A DNA stretch of 64,000 nucleotides, from contig JACMZG010001911.1 of the NCBI GenBank assembly GCA_018340805.1, positions 50,640,869 to 50,704,868 on the forward strand, written 5' to 3'. The position numbers and the translations under genes were made by a program. The notes beneath the pieces were generated by a model that did no database searches, was not told the DNA's origin, and was given only the letters and a program-made list of their open reading frames with translations. Positions 33,945 through 44,100 of the stretch are shown here, piece by piece. Each line of letters begins with the position of its first letter. Within the stretch, counting starts at the first letter, position 1. The stretch comes from Microvelia longipes (taxonomy: Eukaryota > Arthropoda > Insecta > Hemiptera > Veliidae).

Positions 33945-34506
33945 ATCCTTGTGGTGTAATTACGTTGTACCCACAGCGTATTTAACAGATGATTGTATCA
34001 CATACACGTCCAAGATGATAGAAATTTACTACGTTCACACAGCGTATTTAACAAGCGATCGTATTGCGTACGTATGCAATACGATCAACGAACTTCACGG
34101 TTCTTACAGCGTATTCTTTAGTCGATCGAGTGATAACTAATCCCGCCAAAACATGGCGTCTATTATAGTGAAGGTTCACTTTTGGTTATAAGAAAGTTTA
34201 AAACAAAAAATATATTTAATTAAATTGTGATTTCTTTGCATAATAATAAAGTTACACTAAAAAAAATAATATTCCAAAAGTTAGTTGATCAAAAACGGTA
34301 ATATAGAAGTGATATAAAAGTTCGACGAGAAGGTTATCCGTTAAATACGATCGTCTCTAAAGATACATACAGTGTATCGGGGGATCCATTTAGATTCCAT
34401 CTCCCTAGTTCTAGCGTATGCGATCGGATCCCCTCCGCATGGTTCATACATCTAATTTTACCGTATTGAGAGATCGTATTCTATACGATCCACGGATGTG
34501 AACGTA
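33945..34506. repeat. Imperfect repeats around CACAGCGTATTTAACA and CGATCGTAT words
   Basis: Two to three units of about 70 bp (ACAGCGTATTTAACA at about 33974 and 34039, a weaker one near 34105) precede GATCG-rich sequence. CTACGTTCACA near 34029 and TGTGAACGTAC near 34494 are inverse, so a terminal-repeat element is possible. The 63-codon frame there shows a repeated HTAYLT-type motif, but I see no known domain. Confidence 0.5.
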
Positions 34507-34564
34507 CTAATTTATAAGGTGATTCAGTAAAATGCGTAGGCTTCCGTGGTTATTGTCATGAAGA

Positions 34565-34672
34565 TGTAGGTCTTCCAGTGGTGACCGCGTCAATATAGAT
34601 AAAGAATCCTATTCATTCTTCTTCATTTTGGATTCTTCATCTACATTGACGCGGTCACCACCGGAAGACCTA
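34565..34672. repeat. Inverted repeat with ~45-bp arms
   Basis: GTAGGTCTTCCAGTGGTGAC on the left is mirrored by GTCACCACCGGAAGACCTA on the right, around a TTCATTCTTCTTCA loop. The arms carry GACGCGGTCA/TGACCGCGTC. Confidence 0.75.
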
Positions 34673-35483
34673 AATCTGATTCAATTCAAGGTGATTCAAT
34701 TCGATGTAAACAAACCAATTGCAGTCAGAGGTTATAATCTGACTTTTTTTGAATGGGGTGACGTCATTGCAGGAATCGATACAGGCAACTTACATCAAAA
34801 ATCATGAAAAATTATTCATTATTCATTTAATAATTATTTAATAATTGATTTGGCCAACAATTTTGGAGATTATTAACTAGCATAAGATCGATTAATTTAC
34901 ATAGAAATAATTCATTTTTACTCAACGTTTTAGTGAAAATAACACATTTGTATAATTAAGTAGTTGTTTACATTACATTTATTTTAGAAAATAATCTGTC
35001 AACTAACTATAAGCCTTGATAGTTTTGTGGATACGTATTCTCTTCTTGTGCAGGACATAATGGGTTCGAGCCTCAGGTCTTCAGATTACTTTTTATTAAA
35101 AAAAATATTTATTTATACCGTATGTATTTCATAGGAAAAGTATTTTATACCCCAGGTATACAGGAAATGTTTTTTGTCTGCACAGAACATATGAAACCGA
35201 GATTTACCTCCTAAGTAGTTTTCACCAAGTTGTGTATACAGGAATGGCGATGCCTTACCATCGTAGCTCTTAAAGCATTTATGGTAGAGAGTTCAAAACT
35301 TGGTACAATACTCAATATTTAGGTTTGTTGTGCTATTCAGTAAATAATGTTTTCACATCAATAACCGGCAATAATTTAGAAAATTCATAAAACAAGGAAA
35401 AATGTTTCAATCATAAATCAGCTGGAAACATAAAAATATTTAAAAAAATTAAAAATAAACTAAAAATAGTTTATGTGCCCTGG

Positions 35484-35560
35484 CCGGGATTTGAACTGAC
35501 AACCTTCAAGATCCTGAGGGACCGCTTTAACCACAGAGCCGAGGAATCTTATGAACGGAG
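35484..35560 (-). repeat. tRNA-like SINE segment, minus strand
   Basis: On the minus strand, GGCTCTGTGGTTAAAGCGG resembles an A box and D arm, and GTCAGTTCAAATCCCGG a B box. The acceptor stem does not pair, so this is not a tRNA gene. Confidence 0.45.
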
Positions 35561-35898
35561 GATGGCTAGAACTTATACATAAACTCACAAAACAACATTC
35601 TCTAGGTTAACCATAAAACACCAGTTATTTTATTTCAAACATGTCTAAATAAAAATTGAAGTATTAAAACTTGATGAATGTATCCTGAGGAATAATTTCT
35701 GAAAAATTTATTTTAATTTTTTTCTTTTTTAAGTAGTAGTGCTCTAATTTGTTAGTATTATAATGTAAGTTGTCTATACTGATTCCTGCAATGACGTCAC
35801 CGCTGGACTATTACCATGTCAAACAAATTACTATTAAACATGTCAAAAAAATTTTCTTTCATTCATAAAAACCCTCCAATTGAATCAATCACCTTATA

Positions 35899-36515
35899 AA
35901 TTCTATCAGCTTGATATACATGTAGTAAGCTCAGGTTCTCGCACCATATTAGTTCAGTCAATTGAGTACAATGACATAAAAATGACAGTAAACACGTAAA
36001 ATACAGTAATAAAGTTTAACCTATATTGCGTAATTTTAAATACTTTGAACCAAAAAAATAACACCTATAAGGAATATCGAATATTATTTTTAGAGGTGTT
36101 GTACACTATAAAAAACCCCACTATTATTAAGTACCTGCTTTTAGAATAATGTCTTTTAAAATATGTATTTAATCCTAAATTTTGTGAAACATTTTTGTAT
36201 TTTTTAAAAATAATGTTTATCAATGTTAAATATTTAACTTACCAGTGTAGTAGGTTGGTACTTTCTATAGCAGCAGTGTTTGTTAGGTGCTCCTATCAGC
36301 TTATTCTAGAAACAATAAAATAACAATTTTAATGTGTAAGAAATTAATTTATAATAATTTGGATAAATAAGTCTAACTTTGACAATATTATCTATCATAA
36401 TTTTGAGATTAGCCTAATGGGTTTGTTAGGCCTTTGGGAAACAACCAATATTAGATGGTTTTAAAGATGTTTAAAATGAAATTAGGTATATTTTTCCTTG
36501 CTTTGCATTAAAAAG
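35899..36515. other. AT-rich intergenic DNA
   Basis: Nothing supported. Confidence 0.4.
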
Positions 36516-36577
36516 CTCTATATCAAAGATTATGTTGTATACTTTATGTGGTATACTACAATATCTTTGCTCTATAT
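36516..36577. mobile_element. 46-bp micro-MITE with 8-bp TSD
   Basis: CAAAGATTATGTTGTATAC...GTATACTACAATATCTTTG (36524-36569) is almost all terminal inverted repeat. It is flanked by the perfect 8-bp duplication CTCTATAT (36516-36523 and 36570-36577), the size typical of hAT insertions. Relatives are at 45331-45378 and 52273-52305. Confidence 0.8.
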
Positions 36578-37249
36578 ACTTGTTCCCAATTTCAAGTCTC
36601 TAGCTATTACAGTTCTTACTACCCAGTCTTAGATAGACAGTTGAACACCCAGCTAAAATTAATAGGGGTTTGAAAATATCTTTGAAACCTTAAGAGGGGA
36701 TGCAAAAAGGGAAATAAATACAATAAAATGTATTTAATGTATAATGAACTTTATGAAGGGGCATCACAATAGGTAAACAGGATTTGTGAAAAGGAGAAGA
36801 GAATCAACAAGATAAGTGAAGAGACCATGGAGTGTTGTAATAAGTCATAGGAACCTTTCCTGTATGCAAGCATTATTTGCATGGGAGTCCATTAAGATTT
36901 TATTATGTATGGTACGGGGCAAGGGGGGGATCAGACTGAAATAAAACAATCAGCATTAATTGTGTCTTTCTTATCAATGAAAGTTTTTAAAAAGCAATTA
37001 AACCTTTTATTAATTAGTATTGTTCTATATTATGGTCTTGGAAATGTATTTTAATTGTTATTTTTATTAAATTCTGTAAGTGTTTTGACAATGGAACACA
37101 ATATATATTACTCCTGCAATCATTCAAATTTAATCTAATCTAATGAGGAATTAAAATTATCTCATAACTTAAAACTTATCTCCTCTTAAAGTAGAAGGGG
37201 TGATCTTTCCCCCTCTCACATACTGCTTCCTGACTTCTTAGGTTCTCTT
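36578..37249. other. AT-rich DNA with part of a local duplication
   Basis: 37075-37150 (ACAATGGAACACAATATATA, then AATCATTCAAATTTAAT) is repeated at 37755-37815 and, for its right part, at 38418-38450. No gene. Confidence 0.45.
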
Positions 37250-37692
37250 ACTTCTCCAAGAAGTCTAGCTTATGCCCTTTATTAGCAAAATGAAGGAACC
37301 CAACTTGATGGGGACTATTCTTATGACCTTCAGCATTGATATGGTTGTAAAACCTGCTACCTGTATTCTTTAAGTGCTCTGAAATATGGGTACATATGCT
37401 GCTACCTGTCTGACTTAAGAACTCCGACTTACAAATACCGAATTAAACTATTAACTCACCACTCTTTGATTTATTAGGTACGGGGTCCTTAAAAGAAATT
37501 ATTATTTTGTAAGACGGAAGCTACTTTCTGGGATGAGGAGCTAATATGTGGAACTGAACACCATTTCTTATCATTTAATGTCCTCTCTCCCATAGCTTTA
37601 AGAATAAGATGCTCCCGTTTCTTTGATATAAGTTCATCTACAAGGGATGAATTGTAGCCGCTATTACTTGCTATAAATCTTATCGTGGACAC
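37250..37692 (-). pseudogene. Penelope-like element ORF fragment (RT C-terminal linker and GIY-YIG endonuclease)
   Basis: From 37692 down to 37489 the minus strand encodes a 67-residue piece with ASNSGYNSSLVDELI and KKWCSVPHISSSSQKVA. This is the type of linker found after RT in Penelope-like elements. After a frame break near 37490 the strand continues with QTGSSICTHISEHLKNTG and FYNHINAEGHKNSPHQ, then KGHKLDFLEK. The order QTG..., EH..., NH...GH and KG-LE fits the GIY-YIG nuclease domain that PLEs use for target cleavage, although the Gly-Ile-Tyr start itself was not found. The RT is absent. The fragment lies close to palindromic repeats and supports the presence of PLEs in this genome. Confidence 0.6.
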
Positions 37693-37845
37693 CTCCTTAT
37701 CATAAGCTTCTTAAAAGACTATTTAAAATGTCTCTGAAATTTATTTTAATAGTTATTTTTTGACAATGGAGCACAATCTATATTGTTACTCCAGGAATCA
37801 TTCTAATTTAATAATACTATTAGTCTTGCACCCTTTTTCAATGAT

Positions 37846-38416
37846 TTAAGAGAAAGTTATGTCCTATAGGGTGGTAATAAAAACGACGATTAATGTAATT
37901 TTTTGGCTATAAAGCAATTATCACACATTTAAGAAAAATTAGACCTCTTAGAGAGAGTCACAGTCAAAAAGAAAAAAATACTGAAACATCTCCATCACCT
38001 CTTTATTGTACAGATCTGTGTTAAAATTAAAATAAGGTTGGTGAAAAGTAAAAATCAAAAAGAGCAGTAGAAAGACGTAGTAGAAGCAAGAAATTAATAA
38101 AAAGACGCACCAAGAGAAAGTGAAAAGGGAAATGACTAGAAAAACTGTGTTTTTTTAGTTATTCCCCTTTTCACTTTCCCTACTAAGTCTTTCTACTGCT
38201 CTTTTTGATTCTTACTTTTCACAACCTTATTTTAATTTTAACACAGATCTGTACAAAAAGAGGTGATGGAGATGTTTTTATTAGTTTTTTTCTTTTTGAC
38301 TATGACTCTCTTTAAGAGGTCTAATTTTTCTTAAATGTTTAATAATGGCTTTATAGCCAAAATGTTACATTAATCGTCTTTTTTATTACCACCTATAGGA
38401 CACAACTTTCTCTTAA
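37846..38416. mobile_element. Long inverted repeat (~285-bp arms) inserted in a duplicated flank
   Basis: The left arm starts TTAAGAGAAAGTTATGTCC and the right arm ends GGACACAACTTTCTCTTAA. The arms match with small indels to the centre near 38131. The flanks (AATCATTCTAATTTAATA and TAATCTAATCTAACGAGGAA) together resemble the intact sequence at 37110-37150, as expected if the element landed in a copy of it. No coding capacity. Confidence 0.7.
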
Positions 38417-38459
38417 TAATTAATCTAATCTAACGAGGAATTAATATTAAACTCCTAAA

Positions 38460-38966
38460 TTAAAGCTTTACATGATTTGTGTAAAACGTTTTAAGTATGG
38501 ATAAAATAGCTGTGAAGTATATTTTTTTCTTCGAAAGGGTGGTGAGAGGATTAAACCCTTGTTATGATGCCTCCTATCGACTATGATGCCTCAAACTGCC
38601 AGGGTGGCTCCCTGGCAGTCCTGGCATAACCACCGCCACAAAAATAAATGCCTTTATTATTGTGGTATCATTTTATTAGCTGAGGCTAAAAACATGCCCT
38701 CTTTACACCCTAACCTTTATGTTTTCTTTAATTTTTTTACTTTTTGTTTTAAGATAATTGCTGAAGTCAGTGAAGCATCACATAAGGATGTCCTGTGACC
38801 ACAGTACATTAATGATTGAAACATATTGTTTAATACAACTGATTTTTATTATTGGTAAGTTTAACTTTTTGGAGAGAAATATTTGATTTTAATCAATTTA
38901 ATAATAGTTGAGTGGGGAGATATGGAATTTATAAATACTTTAGGGTTTTGTATAATTAGTATAAAA
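38460..38966. other. AT-rich intergenic DNA
   Basis: Nothing supported apart from a short inverted repeat GCCAGGGTGGCTCCCTGGC near 38597. Confidence 0.4.
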
Positions 38967-39627
38967 ATTCTGGCGCGGTGGTCCGCATGTCGGGCGAATT
39001 TCCTTTGGATGCGTGTTTCCGTGCTTTTTACATTATATAAGTTTACAACTACTAAATAAATAATTCCGGCGCGGTGGTCCGATGTCGGGCGAATTTCATT
39101 TAGAATGCCTGTTTCCGTGCAAAACAACCCATTTCTTGCTTAAGGTTCTGGTTCATGCTTTAGAACCTAAGCAGTTACTCAATTGTCAAGCACTGCTCGT
39201 AACTCATTTTGTCTGTATTTTCCAAAGGAAATGCGCATAATCATCCAGTTGTTGTACAAAACCATGCCTCTAAAATTAGAAGTACGCACTATTATTTGCA
39301 CTAGTTTAAAGCTTAGTTACTTATCTTTAAGCTTAGTAAGTTATCTTTAAAGGTTTTAGCGCATTTCCTTTGGAAAATACAGACAAAATGAGTTACGAGC
39401 AGTGCTTGACAATTGAGTAACTGCTTAGGTTCTAAAGCATGAACCAGAACCTTAAGCAAGAAATGGGTTGTTTTGCACGGAAACAGGCATTCTAAATTAA
39501 ATTCGCCCGACAGCGGACCACCGCGCCGGAATTATTTATTTAGTAGTTGTAAACTTATATAATGTAAAAAGCACGGAAACACGCATCCAAAGGAAATTCG
39601 CCGACATGGGACTACCGCGCCAGAATT
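38967..39627. mobile_element. Nested palindrome with four GGCGCGGTGGTCCG ends
   Basis: The arms 38967-39235 and about 39355-39627 are inverted around a spacer of about 120 bp. Each arm holds two direct copies of an end sequence (TTCTGGCGCGGTGGTCCG and TTCCGGCGCGGTGGTCCG, then GGGCGAATTTC and GTTTCCGTGC). The layout suggests one element inside another of the same family. The end motif relates it to the MITE at 8015-8290. Confidence 0.75.
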
Positions 39628-39664
39628 ATTTTCTAGTTGTAAACTTATATTAGGTAAAAAAACG

Positions 39665-39785
39665 ATAAAAAATTATTGTCCCTACTAGGATTTGAACCCA
39701 GGTACTATGGGTTTGAGTGGTCGTATTGACTCCGGACCACTGCCATTCAACTCAGAGGCCCAAAAAACATTGAAAACGACACCCA
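39665..39785 (-). repeat. tRNA-like SINE segment, minus strand
   Basis: The minus strand has CCTGGGTTCAAATCCTAG (B-box-like) and upstream GCCTCTGAGTTGAATGG (A-box-like). Stems are poor. Confidence 0.45.
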
Positions 39786-40230
39786 ACTCGAAATTTAATT
39801 TTCAACAACCGTAATTTTGGTTTTCTATAATTTTTGTGGTTTTTTCGACTTTTTGGTAACTTAAAGTGGTCGTATCGACTTCGGATCGGTTTCATTCGAT
39901 TTAGCGCCCAAAATTACATAGAACGACACCCTACTCGAAATTTATTTTTATCGACCTAAATTTTGGTTTTGGGTAATTTACAATGGTTTTTTCGACTTTT
40001 TGGTCACTTAGAGTGGTCGTATCGACTTCGGACCGGTTTCATTCGATTCAGCGTCTCAAAAAGCATAAAAATTGACCTTTTTCGCGGCAAAAAATATTAA
40101 CCCTGAATTTTGCCGAATTTTTGAAAATTTCGCTGACTCAGCGAAAAACCCTATTGGTTTTCAATAGGGTTCGTGTCCTCCCAAAGGTTGATTTTTGTAC
40201 CAAGTATGGTTAAAAAATATTTATCCGTTC
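39700..40230. repeat. Spaced direct repeats, GTGGTCGTATCGACTTCGGA units
   Basis: Units at about 39717, 39866 and 40014 share GTGGTCGTATYGACTYCGG and TTCATTCGATT. ACGACACCCTACTCGAAATTT-type words alternate with them. The right end has the hairpin AACCCTATTGG.../...CAATAGGGTT (40148-40172). An inverse fragment lies at 27701-27880. Confidence 0.65.
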
Positions 40231-40265
40231 GAAAGATAGAGTGTTTACAAGAAAGTGTCTAAAAT

Positions 40266-40276
40266 ACATATGTATA

Positions 40277-40361
<85 letters not shown>

Positions 40362-40365
40362 CATA

Positions 40366-40426
<61 letters not shown>
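40266..40426. repeat. (TA)n microsatellite
   Basis: TA array with TATG and TATTATA interruptions, followed by the conserved terminal segment. Confidence 0.95.
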
Positions 40427-40552
40427 GTCTCGCGAAACTTATTTTTTCGTCATTAGGGACCTCTGAAACGGATTGTGTCGTGGTCCGAGGTTCAAATTCC
40501 GCCATGACGCCTATCCCATTAGGCGAATTTCCAAAGGAAATTCGCTAAAAGT
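40427..40552. repeat. Post-(TA)n terminal segment with perfect 3' hairpin
   Basis: Parallel to 9903-10030. It contains B-box-like GAGGTTCAAATTCCG (about 40489) and ends with the hairpin GCGAATTTCC-AAA-GGAAATTCGC (40523-40545), then TAAAA. Confidence 0.65.
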
Positions 40553-41014
40553 GGTTCTTCTGGCAGACCGCCAAGATCATGAAATTCTGAGACTTTTAAC
40601 ACATCCTGTCCTCTCATAAATACATAACAGTTATGTATTATTATTATTAGGTTGGTATTATTATTATTATTATTAGGAAATAAAAATATCAAAGCTGGGT
40701 TTAAAGATACAAAGCACAATTTTATAAATGTTCTGGGCCACATAATGTACTGCCTGACAGGGGCAGTAAGCTGACCAGGGTGGAGGTAGAGGACCTCCCC
40801 TACTCCCCCCTCCCCTTTAGCACCATTGATCTCAAGCTTTAGTGGTCTAGGAATGGTTAATATTTTCAGATTTTGAAAATGTCTTTACAGTGTTCTGTAT
40901 TTTTTAATCCTTTTACAAACAATTCCAAAAATTGTTTTTGTTGGTGTCAAATTAAGTCCTAAATCATATTTATTTATTCTATAATTTAATGCAATTATTT
41001 CTCTACTTTTAGTT

Positions 41015-41105
41015 GCTGTATTAGAAAAATATGACTTAGAAGAAAAATTTCCTGCAAATCTGGCTGAAGGGATAGAATTAGGATCTTGCAGAAAAGTAAA
41101 ACTAG
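41015..41105 (+). CDS. Candidate internal exon of an unidentified gene
   Basis: A polypyrimidine tract and acceptor (TTTCTCTACTTTTAG, ending 41012) precede an open frame that reads AVLEKYDLEEKFPANLAEGI and onward for 30 residues. A strong donor GTAAGT follows at 41106. I do not recognise the peptide. It may be a 5' exon of the zinc-finger gene through an unknown acceptor, or belong to another gene whose other exons lie elsewhere. No splice junction into the 41136 frame with matching phase was found. Confidence 0.35.
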
Positions 41106-41135
41106 TAAGTCATTGACTTAGAAAACTGTTAAGAA

Positions 41136-44100
41136 ATGCCTTTCAATGATGGTAAACTGGATTGGACTGAAGAAGTAGTTTCTAGATGTGACGAATCAAA
41201 ACAAATGGAAATGGAACAAGAAGAATGTGGAGTTGATATAAAAATATTTGAAGACCCTGTATGTAAATTAGAAATCGGGGTTGACAGCAATGATAAAGAT
41301 TTTGTTGAAACTAGACTAGTAGATCAGCCTGAAATCAGAGGAGAAATAGAAAACATTGAAATTAAAAAAGAAGTAGAAGAGGTTGATGTCGAGGATGATA
41401 ATGTCAAAGATATCAGTGAAAAAGAAGCTGAAGAATCTTATACCAGAGAAATAGTAAAAACAGAATGTGACCAGAGGATAGAGGAAGAACCAATATGTAA
41501 TAGAGCAACAGGCCTGCAGAAAACTAATACAGGCATGAGTTACGTTTTCAATGATGTCCAACAAATGGAAATGTTCAAAAAACGCCTTAATCTCAAAAAA
41601 GCAAGTATGCCCACTACTATATTACATGTCCAGAAACCTAATAAAGATGCTGCTATTAATAAATCTAATTACTTTGAAAGTAAAACTACTGTGAAGAGTG
41701 TGACACATCTATCTTATAAGGTATACATAAAAAATCCTTCTAGTAATAATATAAAGCATCTTACAAAAAATAACAGCATTTTATCCCATCCAAACCATTC
41801 TGAAAGTGACTCCAAGCAATTTGTTACTAATTGTTCCTTAAATGATCAAATTAAAGAAGTATCTGTTCAAAATCTTTTGAAAATAAATAATGTTCATCCA
41901 AAAACACATAGTTTTACCAATTGCGAAAAAGAAAAATATTCTACTGATACGAATCAAGCAAACAAGAATGTAGAAGGAAGAGTTAGCTTTTTAAAATATA
42001 ATTCTGAAAATAATTTACTTCCCGTTAAAAAATCAGTGCTGACTTCATTGGAGCTTGATAATAGCTCTATTCAAACTGAAGAAACTAGTGATACATCTTC
42101 GGAATCAAGCCAAAGCTCATCAGGGGATTTAAACCCAGGGTTGGTTAAGAATAGTGATATAGTATTAGATAAAGAGGCAAGGTTATCAAAAGAAGGTACT
42201 CATATACTAGCAGAGAATACCAGTAAAGAGGATAGTAAAAAAGAACCATGTGAGCCAACAGAACCAATTTTTTGTTCAGAAGAAGATAAGAATATTCCTA
42301 ATCAAAATTCTGCACTTACAGGTCAAAATTATTCTGTTTGCCCAGTAAAAAGAACTTATTTTAGTGGTAATAAGAATGTTGAGAAAAAAATGTCTAATTA
42401 CACTGAAAAGATACCTTGCTTTAGAACAAATATAAGCACTTCTAATGAAGCAAACATTACTCTTGTCGACAGCAATGAGACTTTTATTCTTGAAACAGTC
42501 CCAAATTTATCTAATGAAAGTTTTAACCATGAAAGCGATTCTAGTATTTCTTCTGAAGAGAACCTTACTGAAGATAACCCTATTTCAATGGAACCAATTC
42601 GTGAAATTTTAATTGATCCACTTGACCCTTTACTACATCAAGAAGAAGAAAATCCATCTTATGATATTAATTTTTCTAAAAACGGAGAAGCCACAAATCA
42701 AAATTTAATTCATTTTAAATTAATTACTAACACTCAGTGTGGTAAAAAGAAGGTCAAAACAATTAAAAGTTTAACCGAATCAATGCCACAAAAATGTGAA
42801 ATACTTTCTACTAACAACTTTAATTCTGGAATTACTGATCTGGGTAATAATCTTAAAGATAATGCAAGTGATACAATAGCAGAAAGTCAATTGAATTTTA
42901 ATAACCAAATTAATAATTATTCTGAAAACAGGGCATTATCTGAATCCTACTTACTGTTGAGTAAAAACTTCCAAAAAAGTTCTATAGTTAAAAAAAACAA
43001 TCAGAAAAAAGTAATGCCTCACAAGAACAACTCAAATAAAAAAGAAAATATTTTAAACAATACTAAGTATTCTTTTGATTCTACTTTAACCTGTGCAAAT
43101 GTTCCTACTTCTTCTCCAGATTGCAAAGATAGATTTGTGTGCTACCACTGTAATTATTCGACACACAGAAAAGATGTACTTAAAAGTCACATAGTAATTA
43201 ATCATATTAGGGAGAAAACTGAAAAGTGTCCACTTTGTCCTTATAGAGCTCCTGTAAAAGCATATGTTTTTTATCATTTAAGAAATTCTCACAATCCTAA
43301 TAAACCCCCCAGAAAAAAGGGACATCGAATTCGCCAAAAAAAAGAAGGAACAGCATTTCATTGTAATGACTGTGGGTACTATACTTATAAAAAAATGTGT
43401 CTTAAGACCCATATTCTTTTGAGGCATTTAAAGGAAAAAAATAAAAAGTGCCCATTTTGTGATTACCGATCAGTTCTTCAAGAATATATTACCATCCATG
43501 TGAGAAGTGTTCACTTAAAACATAAGCCTCATTCCTGCCAAATATGTGACATGAAATTCAGTACTCACACACTTCTTAAATTTCACATTGAAAGTGTTCA
43601 TTTTAAACTTAAAAGATTTCAATGCTTTGCTTGTCCCAGATCGTTTTATCAAGGTAGACATTTAAATAATCATTTATCAAATCATGTCAGCAGTGTGGAA
43701 TATAATTGCCCTCAAATTTCTTGTGATTTTGTCACTTCTTCTAAAAAAGAATTGAATGAACACTTAAAAATACACTATAGGAGACAATGTACTTTCTGTA
43801 GCTTTAGCTCCAAAAAGTCAGGAACTTTCTATTTTCATATGCTAGATAACCATAAGGTATATGTTTGTTCATATTGTGATTTTAATTCTCACGATAAAAA
43901 TGAATATTCCACCCATATAAAAAGTAATCATCAATGTCAAACTGAATTGGATATCCATCAGTTGCCTGAAAATCAAGCTTCTTTCAATTGTGATGTATGT
44001 TCTTACAAGGTAAATACTATGAGAAAATTAAAATATCATAAAAAGAAAGAGCATAATAATGTTTCTTTGGAATGTATTAAATGTGAGTTCTGTGATTATG

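Larger units (their letters stand above)
34507..35898. mobile_element. TIR element, TATAAGGTGATTSA ends, ~1.38 kb
   Basis: Left end AATTTATAAGGTGATTCA (34507 on) and right end TGAATCAATCACCTTATAAATT (34 kb partner near 35877-35898, shown in part) are inverted. GATTCCTGCAATGACGTCA near 35785 is the inverse of TGACGTCATTGCAGGAATC near 34760. AATT flanks both sides. It contains an internal hairpin (34565-34672), a fragment of the GGTAC family (35104-35400) and a tRNA-like segment (35484-35560). No transposase was recognised. Confidence 0.55.

Noticed and set aside
34565..34672. microRNA precursor
   Set aside because: The arms are GC-rich and long, but the hairpin lies inside a TIR element and there is no evidence of processing.
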